A stretch of DNA of 31,282 nt from VBCK01 sp035511515 (GCA_035511515.1 DATKFG010000027.1:1-31282), one strand, 5' to 3'. Positions 1 to 10,624 are shown, counted from the stretch's first letter. Translations and numbers: made by a program. The notes: generated by a model from the sequence alone, not told the origin.

Positions 1-1920
1 TACGAAACGATCATCGGCGCGAACTGTGCGCTCACCGTTAAAGAGATTTCTAAAGGGCCCGCGGCGATAGGGAAGCAATTGAAATGCCAAATCGCGTCCA
101 AGGCCGCCCGCCCGCCGTTCGAGTTCTAGACAGACATCCTCCAGAATAGTCTCGCGAATTGGCCTTTCGTGTTCGGCATCCCAGTTGCGCGCACTAGCCG
201 TCAAGGCACACTCTTGTAGCGCAATCTGCTGTTCACGCGAAAGATGCTGGTCGAATCGCCCTTCGGTGATCATTAGTGAGAGCGCAACAACCCAACGAGC
301 CTGGTTCTCCAACGTGGGTGCCCCCGCAAACGGGTTTAGCGACTCGGCACTATCCAAGCTAAGTTCGACATATCGTCCCAGCAGCAGTGCGAGCTTGCGA
401 TAGTCGGGCTTAATCGATATCAAATAAAGGCGAACATCGGGTAATCGCCACAAATGCAAAAGGTAGTCGTGCACGAAAAAGCTCTTTCCTGAACCCGATT
501 GACCAACCACGAGAGCATGCGGATTGCGTTCAGCTCTAGATGGGTCGAGAAACAGCGGCTCGCCGTGGGAGTTGCTATACATCACGTTGGGCCGGGAAGA
601 TATGTCTGACCCCTCGCGCGATGGCGGAATTCCTTTCCAGCAGCCTCCAGCAGGATGCATGTCCGCGAAGTCGCGCGACAGAAAGCGGCGGCGCCGGCGC
701 AGTTTCCGCTCGGTTGCTTCATATATCGTGAAGGGCAGGCAACCTCGCAGGATTAGTGAAGATCCAATTTCCTCTTCGGGGGCGGATTCGATTTCAAGCT
801 CTTGCAGATAGGTACAAATGGCGCGGGCCGCCTCCTCCGCTTCTTCGGCACTCGATTCGATCACGTGCACCTGCAATCGTCCTTCGACTAATCGCTCGCC
901 TTCGGAAAACAATCGATGCTCGACGTCACTCAGTGCCTGCGCTCGCGCCAGCGTTTCAATTTCATTAAAGCGGTTGGCCGAGCGTGCATTTAAGAGGCTT
1001 TGGGCCTTCAATCGTAACGTAGAGGATGCCAAAGGCATGCCGCGGCCGCTCAAGGAAACAGATAGACAAGGTCTAAGCAAGGCCAGGGTGTTTAACATAC
1101 CTGGCCGCACCGCGCGTGGGTGCCAGAGCATTGAAACGACGCGGTGGTGAGCTTCTGCGCCCGCGCTGACAGTGCGGAAGCCTCGTAGATGAACAGGGTC
1201 GATGCTACCGAAGGAACCTATCGCTTCCCGTACGCTGTGTAGCCCCGTGCATACAGCAGGATGGTCGAAACATCGCCAAGGAAACAACAAGTCAATGACC
1301 CAATTAGCCAGTCGATCAGCACAAAGTGCGGATGCTGGTATACCCTGGGCAGCCAGCATCGCTTGAAGGCGCCTCGCGGTTTCGATGAAGCTGGAGGCGA
1401 TTTTGTTTGAGGCATCACTACGGCCAAGAAGCGTTGCAAACGGTGTTCGAGTGGGAGGGAGAGGCGGGGACTTAAGGGAAATTAGGATCGATTGTGATCT
1501 CGGAAAGAAATTGCCGTCGGGTTCCCCAGGAAAGAAACCTTCTCGCTGTGCCTTGCGCCAACGCTGCGTGTAATACGAAGTGCAAGCTCGAGCAATCGGG
1601 TGTTGCCCCTCCTGTGCACCGTAGAGGCGAAGTTGAGGTTCGACGAAGGAACTCGACTTGACGAACCATTGCCACTGGACACCTTCGGGGAGAGCCCGCA
1701 GCGCTTGGTCGATTAGTCTTGAGATGGAATCCTCGCGATCGACTTCGGTGTCAACAGGCGGAGCGTCGAATTCCAGAGCAAAGCCCAGTGCTCCGTCGTC
1801 TAGCAAATGAAGGGGCTCGAAGTCGCCCACGCGGCCGCACGCCAAGTATGGAAGGAGATTCGCGAGTGGAAGCGAGTCGCGTTTTCGCCTATGCCCGAGC
1901 AAGAGGTCTGAGGCCTGCAT
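1..1920 (-). CDS. traC: F-type T4SS ATPase TraC (VirB4 family), C-terminus beyond window
   Basis: Open frame of 640 codons from an ATG at 1920 to the left edge without a stop, so the gene is partial. A Walker A motif, GQSGSGKS, lies at residues 473-480, followed by an aspartate-rich strand and an NPFAG segment, as in VirB4/TraC conjugation ATPases. In F, TraC is about 875 residues with Walker A near the middle, so some 200-250 residues, including Walker B, should lie off the window. The family energises pilus assembly and substrate transfer at the inner membrane. The start codon overlaps the traV stop by one base (TAATG), indicating translational coupling. The family call rests on Walker A, length and operon position; TraC rather than another VirB4 subtype is inferred from the F-like neighbours. 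The composition is less GC-rich than the chromosomal genes from 5596 on. Confidence 0.85.
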   Translation of the reverse strand, partial: MQASDLLLGHRRKRDSLPLANLLPYLACGRVGDFEPLHLLDDGALGFALEFDAPPVDTEVDREDSISRLIDQALRALPEGVQWQWFVKSSSFVEPQLRLYGAQEGQHPIARACTSYYTQRWRKAQREGFFPGEPDGNFFPRSQSILISLKSPPLPPTRTPFATLLGRSDASNKIASSFIETARRLQAMLAAQGIPASALCADRLANWVIDLLFPWRCFDHPAVCTGLHSVREAIGSFGSIDPVHLRGFRTVSAGAEAHHRVVSMLWHPRAVRPGMLNTLALLRPCLSVSLSGRGMPLASSTLRLKAQSLLNARSANRFNEIETLARAQALSDVEHRLFSEGERLVEGRLQVHVIESSAEEAEEAARAICTYLQELEIESAPEEEIGSSLILRGCLPFTIYEATERKLRRRRRFLSRDFADMHPAGGCWKGIPPSREGSDISSRPNVMYSNSHGEPLFLDPSRAERNPHALVVGQSGSGKSFFVHDYLLHLWRLPDVRLYLISIKPDYRKLALLLGRYVELSLDSAESLNPFAGAPTLENQARWVVALSLMITEGRFDQHLSREQQIALQECALTASARNWDAEHERPIRETILEDVCLELERRAGGLGRDLAFQLLPYRRGPFRNLFNGERTVRADDRFV

Positions 1921-2321
1921 TATCGCGACGATGAGGGATCGGTTGCAGTGGTCTTCGGGTGACCTATCTGCGAACTAGAGCCATCGCTCATCACCCAATC
2001 GAATCCTGCTAGCGGAATGGCGACCCATCCGCCAAAGTGCTTGTTTCCCTCCGAATCGACCCACTCGTATAGGTAGGCCATTCGGACATCGGGAGGCGCC
2101 AGTAATGGCTGAGGGGCGCCAGGAGGGGCTGATGACCTTAGAGAGCGCCGCAGGGGGGCTTCGTTCGCCGGCTCCGCCCGCGGCCCGCTGCGTGCCTGCT
2201 CCAGAGCCTCACGCATCGATTCTGTGGGGACGGACACTTGCGAAGCGGGCATCGCGCAACTGGCAAGGAGGCCGCAGGCGAGCAGGGACCCGATGGGTCG
2301 ATTTAATGATCGATTCTTCAA
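1920..2321 (-). CDS. traV: TraV-like outer-membrane lipoprotein of the F-type T4SS
   Basis: 133 residues with a lipoprotein signal: basic start, hydrophobic stretch and lipobox LLASC with the acceptor cysteine at residue 22. The middle is Pro/Ala/Arg-rich and low in complexity, and the last 60 residues look folded (YLYEWVDSEGNKHFGGW). In F, TraV is a lipoprotein that anchors the TraK secretin and contacts TraB in the outer-membrane core. The position between traB and traC matches F. The start is TTG at 2321, overlapping the traB stop (TTGA); no in-frame ATG lies before the signal peptide. It is shorter than F TraV (171 residues), and the call depends mostly on the lipobox, size and gene order. 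Confidence 0.68.
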   Translation of the reverse strand: MKNRSLNRPIGSLLACGLLASCAMPASQVSVPTESMREALEQARSGPRAEPANEAPLRRSLRSSAPPGAPQPLLAPPDVRMAYLYEWVDSEGNKHFGGWVAIPLAGFDWVMSDGSSSQIGHPKTTATDPSSSR

Positions 2322-3508
2322 GGGGCAGCCGCGTAGGTCTGAGTGGAAAGATGCCCACTTGACGGAAACTTCAACTCATTGGCAATCACTAAGCTGACAA
2401 GCGTGCCGCCACCGACCTGCAACGACGGCGAGTAGAGGTTGTAATAATCCGCAACCGACTGTTCCAGTGCATTGGCGGCGCTCTCGGCCGACCCTCCTAT
2501 CATGTCGTGCGTGGCGTTGCCTATGAACGTTGACGATGAAACAAGCGGCCCCGCATTGATTTGGTACTGCTGCTGACTCAAGCGTCTTCCCAGTCCGGAT
2601 AGCGCACCACCGGCGGCGGCGACCATCGCCTTGCGTCCTGCGTTTTGAACAATCTGGGCACGGACACCACGGATTCCATCCGGATCGACGAGCCACCCGG
2701 ATACGTCCCACGTCTTAGATGCACCGTCCGGGAAGTTGCAGGTCAGTCGACTCACCTTAAAGTCGATCCGTCCGGCCGGCAGTTCAGGACGCCCTTGGAC
2801 TAGGGCGAAACAACCATCTAGGTCTGTGGCGAATCCATTCGCAGCATGATAGGCGCCGGTTAGTGCTACGATGCTCTCGCGCTCCGAGCCTCCGACTATT
2901 GCAACAACACCATTGAGCAGTCGCCCCTCAACAAAGCCATGCGGCGACAGGTTGGCACCAGCGGTCTTAAGATGGCTGAGTTGCGGCACATTGATCTGCC
3001 CACTCCTAGCGGGTGTCTCCACCGCGGTCGGGTCGGCCATGGGCAAAGCACCACCATGAAGGGGTTCGTCACGGGACTGCCTGAAGTTCACGTGTGGCGC
3101 ACCAGAGGGATCTTCCAAAGAGTGTTGAGATTGGCGGCTCTGCATTTCATCGACAGCGCGCTGCAATACCTCCGATTGTTCACGCCAGCGCTGATTCTGC
3201 TGTTTCTCGAAACGCTGCAGCCGTTCATCCTGCTCACGGCTTGCTTGGTTCATTGTTGACTGAAGCTGCTGGATCACTTGCCGCTGAAATTCGTGTACAA
3301 ACCGTTCGTTAGGGAGTGCACCGCCAAAACTCGTCGCCGCGGTATCAGATGAGTTAGTTGTGGCTGGCACTTGAGCTGCGACGACCTGCGCTGAACCGTG
3401 GCCGATTAGAAAAAGGAGAGTGGCTCCTCGCGATAACCTGTCAACAACGAGAAACACGGGGCATCGTTGCCATTCGCGACCTGAATTGGCCGATTTTTCA
3501 ACGTCCAT
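2318..3508 (-). CDS. traB: F-type T4SS scaffold protein TraB (VirB10-like)
   Basis: 396 residues from an ATG at 3508 that overlaps the end of traK by 11 bases; the frame stays open upstream to 3586, inside traK, which I take as a shadow. Layout: a hydrophobic segment near residues 28-46 (inner-membrane anchor), a Gln/Arg/Glu-rich predicted coiled coil at about 70-130, a linker, then a C-terminal domain. The C-terminal domain resembles F TraB motif by motif: DLDGCFALV against DATGCFVGL, a second cysteine followed by a glycine-bearing turn, DGIRGVRAQIV against NGIKGEVVM, and ADYYNLYSPSLQVGGG against SDYYIKRAEQYHPVIPIGAG (F sequence from memory). TraB spans the periplasm and joins the inner-membrane ATPases to the TraV/TraK ring. 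This protein gives the strongest support for an F-type assignment. Confidence 0.88.
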   Translation of the reverse strand: MDVEKSANSGREWQRCPVFLVVDRLSRGATLLFLIGHGSAQVVAAQVPATTNSSDTAATSFGGALPNERFVHEFQRQVIQQLQSTMNQASREQDERLQRFEKQQNQRWREQSEVLQRAVDEMQSRQSQHSLEDPSGAPHVNFRQSRDEPLHGGALPMADPTAVETPARSGQINVPQLSHLKTAGANLSPHGFVEGRLLNGVVAIVGGSERESIVALTGAYHAANGFATDLDGCFALVQGRPELPAGRIDFKVSRLTCNFPDGASKTWDVSGWLVDPDGIRGVRAQIVQNAGRKAMVAAAGGALSGLGRRLSQQQYQINAGPLVSSSTFIGNATHDMIGGSAESAANALEQSVADYYNLYSPSLQVGGGTLVSLVIANELKFPSSGHLSTQTYAAAP

Positions 3509-4199
3509 AGACAATGTAAACGCGGGAAGACAGTTGCTCAGGACCAAGTTCGTATTCGTCGGCGGCCATTGCCCGTAATGAGCCAAGTTGTGGAATTTGA
3601 ATTTGGATGTTGGCCGGAACGATTGGGACCGTGCGCTGCGGAAACGCCGAAGTCACGCGAGCGATCACGCCAGCTTGGCGGAAGGATTGCCATAGGTGCT
3701 CGGCAACTACCCGATACGGTGGCTGGTCGAGCAGTACGCGTGTCGACCTTTCAACGCGGAAGCCGGGAGGGATGGTTCCAAGCATCATTGCGCGTAGAAG
3801 CGCTGTGATCGATAAGCCATCGCTCGACTCCCCCGGCGCGCCGTTTTTTAGATTGGAGCTGTGTACTATGACCACAGGTGTATACGGCAGCGCGGTGCTT
3901 ACTCGCGCCAGGTAAAGGAGCCCACTGCTGCGGCCGCGTAACGTTAGGCGTTGCTCGATCTTCGCTGTACGTGGTCGAACGATTAGTGTGCGTGCATCAA
4001 GCAAGGTAGTTGAGATTTCATCGTCGTGCTCCCACGCATCATCGAAAGGCTCCGGCATAACGAGGCGGGTATCGGATCCGAGCTTAACTGGGACGCGAAG
4101 GTAGCAAATGCCGTCCCACTCGATGTCGACCGCTTGCGCACTTACAAACGCAGCGGCCAATACCGAAGCGGCGACGCCTCGGATTGCCTCGGGGGTCAT
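3498..4199 (-). CDS. traK: F-type T4SS secretin-like protein TraK (VirB9-like)
   Basis: 233 residues, close to F TraK (242). A signal peptide ends near residue 23 (SAQA), followed by a beta-rich exported domain with alternating hydrophobic residues. TraK forms the periplasmic/outer-membrane ring with TraV and TraB. The start ATG overlaps the traE stop (ATGA), and the 3' end overlaps traB. Sequence similarity in this family is weak, so the call rests on length, the export signal and exact position in the traL-E-K-B-V-C order. Confidence 0.75.
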   Translation of the reverse strand: MTPEAIRGVAASVLAAAFVSAQAVDIEWDGICYLRVPVKLGSDTRLVMPEPFDDAWEHDDEISTTLLDARTLIVRPRTAKIEQRLTLRGRSSGLLYLARVSTALPYTPVVIVHSSNLKNGAPGESSDGLSITALLRAMMLGTIPPGFRVERSTRVLLDQPPYRVVAEHLWQSFRQAGVIARVTSAFPQRTVPIVPANIQIQIPQLGSLRAMAADEYELGPEQLSSRVYIVYGR

Positions 4200-4825
4200 T
4201 GGATCGCCGATGCAGGCGTTACGGCAACCGCATCGCTGACCTCGAATCCGTCAAGTAGAACGCCGATTCGGTTTTTTTCGGACGGAGGACCCAGTGCTAG
4301 CTTTAGATTGATCGTGGCCCCTCGGCTATCCATCGTCAGACCGCTCGCGTAGACGATGCGTCGCCCACTGATGGTGTACTCGAATCGACCTGGAGACGTT
4401 TGCGCCAACCGCTCACGTTCGGGCGAACCGTAGAAGACCCGAGCTTGATTCTGCGTTTCGACATCTCGCCGCAGAACGGAACGAGCTGCCTGTAGGCGCG
4501 GGAGAAACTGGGGAGATGCGAATGCTTCGAGTTCGTCAAAGCGCTGGTCCATGCCACGAACGCCGCTGAAGCTGGTTCCCAGGCCCACTAGATAGCGCGC
4601 CGCCGCGCGCACATTGTCCTCCGTTAAACCCGGGGAGTAGACGCCAGCAACCGCGCCTGGCACCACCAACACTGGCATACGCATTGAGGTCTGACGAACA
4701 CCCCATGCGCTGCAAGCGGCTACGCTCACACTTGCGATAGTGATCAGCAGTAGTACGGCGCACACTCCTGCGGCCAGTACCGTCGAACGACGAATTGCCT
4801 GCTCCAAACTCACGAAGTCGTTCAT
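4196..4825 (-). CDS. traE: F-type T4SS inner-membrane protein TraE (VirB5/VirB8-like)
   Basis: 209 residues with a single N-terminal membrane helix at about 17-38 and a periplasmic domain. The region around YLVGLGTSFSGV and FLPRLQAARSVLRRDVETQN, followed by beta strands carrying SGRRIVYASGL, parallels the F TraE pattern of an 'ALSFIALRLN' helix, a central helical block and a 'VRVWPQYGRVDI' strand. TraE is a pilus-assembly component at the inner membrane. It starts 22 bases after traL and overlaps traK (ATGA). I see no strong ribosome-binding site, so translation is probably coupled. Confidence 0.8.
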   Translation of the reverse strand: MNDFVSLEQAIRRSTVLAAGVCAVLLLITIASVSVAACSAWGVRQTSMRMPVLVVPGAVAGVYSPGLTEDNVRAAARYLVGLGTSFSGVRGMDQRFDELEAFASPQFLPRLQAARSVLRRDVETQNQARVFYGSPERERLAQTSPGRFEYTISGRRIVYASGLTMDSRGATINLKLALGPPSEKNRIGVLLDGFEVSDAVAVTPASAIQ

Positions 4826-4847
4826 CAGGGCCGACGCGGTGTGGGTT

Positions 4848-5099
4848 TCAGATCACGTAACGCGTAACGCGAACGTCGAGCAAGCCGGTTAGGGGTACGC
4901 CGCGGCGGTAGGTTAAATGAACCAAATAGCCTGGTGGCTTGCCGAATGTGTATTTGATGAACACGCCAGCCAGCAGTGCGGCGGCACCCAATGCGAAGAG
5001 TGGATCCACGGTTCGCAGCATGAACAGCGGCACTAGGAAGCACATCGCATACTCACCAATCCTGCTGCTTCTGTCGATCAGATGGGGGACTGTCCTCAT
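4848..5099 (-). CDS. traL: F-type T4SS small membrane protein TraL (VirB3-like)
   Basis: 83 residues; F TraL is 91. The ATG at 5099 overlaps the pilin stop (ATGA), which fixes the start although the frame stays open further upstream. Two hydrophobic segments lie at about 17-28 and 34-50, followed by a basic, aromatic tail (GKPPGYLVHLTYRRGVPL) that aligns by eye with the TraL tail (GRGSSWLRDLIYWYMP). VirB3/TraL proteins sit in the inner membrane beside the pilin and the VirB4/TraC ATPase. Confidence 0.78.
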   Translation of the reverse strand: MRTVPHLIDRSSRIGEYAMCFLVPLFMLRTVDPLFALGAAALLAGVFIKYTFGKPPGYLVHLTYRRGVPLTGLLDVRVTRYVI

Positions 5100-5461
5100 C
5101 CAGCACCCCCCATAGCCTGCGCGGCGTTGCGCATCGAGATAACGATCAGTGGCACGAAAAAAAGTAACGCCCCGGCCGCCATCACGCCGAGGGCATGCAT
5201 AAAACCACGTTCCAGGAACATGTAGATGCCGATTCCCACAACGACTGCCGATCCAACTAGCCCCCATGGGCCATACAGCACAGCGCGAAACGCGCCCCAA
5301 AGCGCAGAACCCGCGTCACCGCCACTCGTCTGAGCAACCGCAAGGGCTGGCGCAAGCAATGCCACTGCGCTAATCAGTGCAATCATTTGAGAGACCTTCG
5401 TGCGTAACGATGCAACTTCGGAGCCATACAAGGCTGGACCCAAGCGTGAAAGCCGCGCCAT
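5096..5461 (-). CDS. traA: Conjugative pilin precursor, TraA/VirB2-like
   Basis: 121 residues, the same length as F propilin. A long leader ends in a signal-peptidase site near residue 43 (ALAVA before QTSGG), leaving a mature subunit of about 78 residues with two membrane helices (about 67-82 and 89-109) separated by a short charged turn (LERG), the standard layout of VirB2/TraA pilins. The start at 5461 is chosen for the GGAG five bases before the ATG; an internal ATG at 5386 would leave a shorter leader. The frame is open much further upstream through gloA, but that part is antisense-like noise. It is the first gene of the operon; nothing of F's upstream genes (traM, traJ, traY) is present between it and gloA. 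Confidence 0.75.
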   Translation of the reverse strand: MARLSRLGPALYGSEVASLRTKVSQMIALISAVALLAPALAVAQTSGGDAGSALWGAFRAVLYGPWGLVGSAVVVGIGIYMFLERGFMHALGVMAAGALLFFVPLIVISMRNAAQAMGGAG

Positions 5462-5491
5462 AGCTACTCCATGTGCAAATCGGTAGAGGTT

Positions 5492-5524
5492 CACCGGTGC
5501 GCTGAGTTGCGCGTTGCACCGGTG
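5492..5524. repeat. Two copies of the palindrome CACCGGTG between traA and gloA
   Basis: CACCGGTG occurs at 5492-5499 and 5517-5524, 25 bp apart start to start (about 2.4 helical turns), 31-63 bp upstream of the traA start. Each copy is a perfect 8-bp palindrome. The arrangement suits a paired dimer-binding operator for the tra promoter, but no convincing -35/-10 pair is visible beside it and no regulator is known. Confidence 0.4.
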
Positions 5525-5595
5525 TAAGGTGCCAATGATGAAGCGCCCAGCGTGGGCGCGCACTACCGAAGTCGGTATGTGGCGCTCTTCCGCCG

Positions 5596-5979
5596 CTACG
5601 CCCCCTGAATCAGCTCGATCTTGTACCCGTCCGGATCCTGCACGAACGCGATCACCGTGGTCCCGCCCTTGACCGGCCCCGGCTCGCGGGTCACGGTGCC
5701 GCCCGCGTTGCGCACCTGCTGGCAGGCGGCCGTCACGTCGGGCACGCCGACGGCCACGTGGCCGAAGCCAGCGCCGAGCTCGTAGCGATCGACGCCGTAG
5801 TTGTAGGTGAGTTCGAGCACGGCGTGTTCGGACTCGTCTCCATACCCCACGAAGGCCAGCGTGTACTTCTGATCGGGCCGGTCGGTGGTGCGCAGAAGCT
5901 GCATGCCCAGGGCCCGGGTGTAGAAGTCGATCGAGCGCTGAAGGTTGCCGACCCGAAGCATCGTGTGCAGCACTCTCAT
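5596..5979 (-). CDS. gloA: Lactoylglutathione lyase (glyoxalase I)
   Basis: 127 residues. It isomerises the hemithioacetal of methylglyoxal and glutathione to S-lactoylglutathione in cytosolic detoxification. All four metal ligands of the E. coli enzyme are at the same positions: His5, Glu56, His74 and Glu122, consistent with a nickel/cobalt-type GloA without the eukaryotic insertions. The ATG at 5979 has AGGAG six bases upstream. It is the last gene of the glyQ-glyS-plsC-DUF45-gloA run, 46 bp after the DUF45 gene, and directly faces the foreign tra operon on its 3' side. Confidence 0.96.
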   Translation of the reverse strand: MRVLHTMLRVGNLQRSIDFYTRALGMQLLRTTDRPDQKYTLAFVGYGDESEHAVLELTYNYGVDRYELGAGFGHVAVGVPDVTAACQQVRNAGGTVTREPGPVKGGTTVIAFVQDPDGYKIELIQGA

Positions 5980-6025
5980 GGCGGGCTCCTGGGGTTACTC
6001 CACTCGATGCGCCGCCGTGCATTTC

Positions 6026-6829
<804 letters not shown>

Positions 6830-6836
6830 GAGGTGT

Positions 6837-7604
6837 TCAATCCTGCTCCGGCTCGGTCGTTGCTTCGTACGGTGCCGCGTAGCGGTGCGGGGCCAGTTCT
6901 CGCATCTGCGTTTCGATCCAGGATTCTACGAGGGCGGCGACCTCGCGGTCGCTGCGGCCGGTCACGGGAATAGGCGCGCCGATCGACACGGTGATCTCGC
7001 CGGGGTGTTTCAGGAAGGCCTTGCGCGGCCAGCATTCGCCCGAATTCAGTGCGATCGGCACCACGGGCGTGCCGGTGCGCACCGCCAGGCGCGCGCCGCC
7101 CGTCTTGTAGCGGCGGCTCGAGCCGGGCGGCGTGCGCGTGCCTTCCGGGAAGATCGCGATCCACCAGCCGGTGCGCAGATGTTCGGCTCCCTGCTCGACC
7201 ACCTGCTCGAAGGCGGTCTGCCCTTTGCTGCGGTCGATGTTGATCATCCCGATCGTGGCGAAGGCCCACCCGAAAAACGGCACCCGGTGCAACTCACGTT
7301 TGTACACGAATGACAGCTTGCGCGGCATCACCGACGGCAGCCACAGGGTCTCCCAGGCCGACTGGTGCTTGGACAGCAAGATGGCCGGCCCCTGCGGCAG
7401 GTTGTCCCAGCCCTTCACGCGCCAGCGTATGCCGCAGATCCAGCGCGCGCCCCAGATCGCGATGCGAGGCCAGCCCACCACCAGCCAGTAGCGCTGCGTG
7501 TGCGGCAGCCATGACCAGGACAGCACCGCGAGCGCGTAGGGAACCACCGTGACCGACAGGAAGAGCAGGTAGGCGGCCGAGCGCAGCGCCGTCAGTGCCC
7601 GCAT
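6837..7604 (-). CDS. plsC: 1-acyl-sn-glycerol-3-phosphate acyltransferase
   Basis: 255 residues from the ATG at 7604; a TTG at 7616, immediately after the glyS stop, would add four residues. It transfers an acyl chain to lysophosphatidate to make phosphatidate at the inner membrane. An N-terminal membrane helix lies at about 11-30, the catalytic block is SKHQSAWET with His80 and Glu85 (an HX4E variant of the usual HX4D, as I recall it from Burkholderiales), and the glycerol-phosphate-binding motif FPEGTR is at 152-157. It follows glyS by 12 bp. In many relatives gmhB lies between the two; here there is no room for it. Confidence 0.93.
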   Translation of the reverse strand: MRALTALRSAAYLLFLSVTVVPYALAVLSWSWLPHTQRYWLVVGWPRIAIWGARWICGIRWRVKGWDNLPQGPAILLSKHQSAWETLWLPSVMPRKLSFVYKRELHRVPFFGWAFATIGMINIDRSKGQTAFEQVVEQGAEHLRTGWWIAIFPEGTRTPPGSSRRYKTGGARLAVRTGTPVVPIALNSGECWPRKAFLKHPGEITVSIGAPIPVTGRSDREVAALVESWIETQMRELAPHRYAAPYEATTEPEQD

Positions 7605-7616
7605 GTCGGAGGCCAA

Positions 7617-9715
7617 TTACGCCGCCGCCAGCACCGACAGGTCGGCGATGCGGTTCATCAGCGCGCGCAGCTGCGCCAGCAGCGCCAGCCGGTTGGCGCG
7701 CAGCCGGGTGTCGTCCACCATCACCATCACGTCATCGAAAAAGCGGTCCACCGGCTCCTTCAGGGGAGCCAGCGCCCGCAGCATCGCGCTGTAGTCGCCG
7801 TTGGCCAGCATGCGCTCGGCCTGCGGGGCCACCCGCTCGAAGGCGGTCCACAGCTCCCGCTCGGCCGGCTCGTACAGCAGCGCGGGGTCGAACGAGTTAA
7901 AGGCTGCATTGCCGGCGGCGTCGGCCTTTTTCAGGATGTTGCCGATGCGCTTGTTGGCCGCGGCCAGGCTCGCCGACTCGGGCATCTGCGAAAAGGCCCG
8001 CACCGCGGCCAGCATGGCCGGCACGCGGTCGATGCGGGCCGGCGCGAGCGACACCACGGCTTCGACTTCGAGCGTGGAGTAGCCGCGCTCCTGCAAAAGG
8101 CCGCGCAGCCGATCGAACAGGAAAGCCTGCAGCTCCGCGCGCGGCTCGGGTCCGAAGCGCTCGCCGAACGGCTCGAAGGCGGCCTCGATCAGGCGCGGCA
8201 GCGGCAGTGGCAGGCCCGCCTCCATCAGCATCCGCAGCACGCCCAGCGCATGGCGCCGCAGCGCGTAGGGGTCCTTGTCGCCGGTGGGCCGCTCGCCGAT
8301 ACCGAACAGGCCCGCCAGGGCCTCCAGCTTGTCGGCCAGCGCGACGCAGGTGCCCACGACCGTGGAGGGCAGCCGATCGCCGGCAAAGCGCGGCCGGTAG
8401 TGCTCCTCGATGGCGACGGCCACGTCGTCGGATTCGCCGCCGTGGCGCGCGTAGTACATCCCCATCGTGCCCTGCAGCTCGGGAAACTCGTTCACCATCT
8501 CGGTGCGCAGGTCCGCCTTGGCCAGGCGCGCGGCGCGCCCCACGTGGCTGACGTCGGCGCCCAGCTCGCGGGCCACGGATACCGCGATGGCGGTCAGGCG
8601 CTCCATCCGCTCGAGCTGGCTTCCCAGCCGGTTGTGGTAGACGACCTGGGCGAGCTGCGGCAGCCGGGCATCGAGCGGATGCTTGCGGTCCTGCTCGTAG
8701 AAAAAGCGCGCATCGGCCAGCCGCGCCCGCACCACGCGGGCGTTGCCCTCGATGATCAGCGTGGGATCGTCGGCCTGGATGTTGCTCACCAGCAGGAAAC
8801 GGTTCAGCAGCTTGCCGGCGCTGTCGCGCAGCGCGAAGTACTTCTGGTTCTGCTGCATCGTCAGGATCAGGCATTCCTGCGGCACTTCCAGGAACGACTC
8901 GTCGAAGCCCGACTCGTACACGACCGGCCACTCCACCAGCGCCGTGACCTCCTCGATCAGGCCCGCCGGCATCACCGGCTCGGCCGCCAGGCGCGCCGCA
9001 TGCGCCTCGATCATCGTCAGGATGCGGGCGCGGCGCTCATCGAACGAGGCGACCACGCGCGCCTGCTCGAGCTGGCGCGGATACGACTGTGCCGAGCGGA
9101 TCGAAAGCGGCTCGGGCGCGTGGAAGCGGTGGCCGAAGGTCTGGCGCCCCGAGCTCAACCCCAGCGCGGTCACTGCCACCACCTGCTCGCCGTGCAGCGC
9201 CACCAGCCGGTGCGCCGGGCGCACGAACTGCACGGTGGTGATGCCGTCGGCGAGCTGGTAGCTCATCGGCTTGGCCACCGGAAGGTTGGTCAAGGCGCGG
9301 TCCAGCGCGGCCTGCAGCCCCTGGGCCAGCGTCACGCCGGCTCGCACGCCCGAGTACACCAGCGTTTCCTGCTTGCCGTCGGATTCGCGCTGCAGCTGCG
9401 CGGGCTCGGCCGCGATCCCCAGCGACTTGAGCTTCTTGGTCAGCGCGGCGGTGGCGCGCCCCTGCGCATCGAGCCCGACCGCCACCGGCACCAGCTTCTG
9501 GCGAAACGGCACCGCGGGGCTTTGCCCCTCGACCGGATCGAGCAGCACGCCCAGCCGCCGCGGCGAGCCGAACACTTGCCGCGCGCGCAGGTCTTGCGGG
9601 GCCAGCTGCGCGCGCACCAGCGACTCGGTGAGCTCGCGCGCGAACGCTTCACTGAGGGCCTTGAGCGACCTGGGCGGCAGCTCCTCGGTGTGCAGCTCCA
9701 CCAGCAGCGCGGCAC

Positions 9716-9719
<4 letters not shown>
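7617..9719 (-). CDS. glyS: Glycyl-tRNA synthetase beta subunit
   Basis: 700 residues, the usual length. It opens with the family signature LLVELHTEELPP and ends with a helical DALR-like anticodon-binding region. Together with GlyQ it forms the bacterial alpha2-beta2 enzyme that charges tRNA-Gly; the beta subunit supplies most of the tRNA recognition. The start codon overlaps the glyQ stop (ATGA), which keeps the two subunits translationally coupled. Confidence 0.98.

Positions 9720-10624
<905 letters not shown>

Noticed and set aside
1..5461. Assignment of the conjugation operon to the type G (ICEclc/PFGI-1-like) family
   Set aside because: Gene order is similar in both families, but the 83-residue TraL, TraE pattern and especially the TraB C-terminal motifs fit the F type better.
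5543..5559. Hairpin GCGCCCA-GCG-TGGGCGC after gloA as a terminator
   Set aside because: Only 7 bp, 37 bases beyond the stop, and no T-run follows on the minus strand.
5096..6022. 308-codon reading of the pilin frame extending through gloA
   Set aside because: The part above 5461 overlaps gloA in another frame and is Arg/His-rich; the pilin has its own GGAG site and ATG at 5461.
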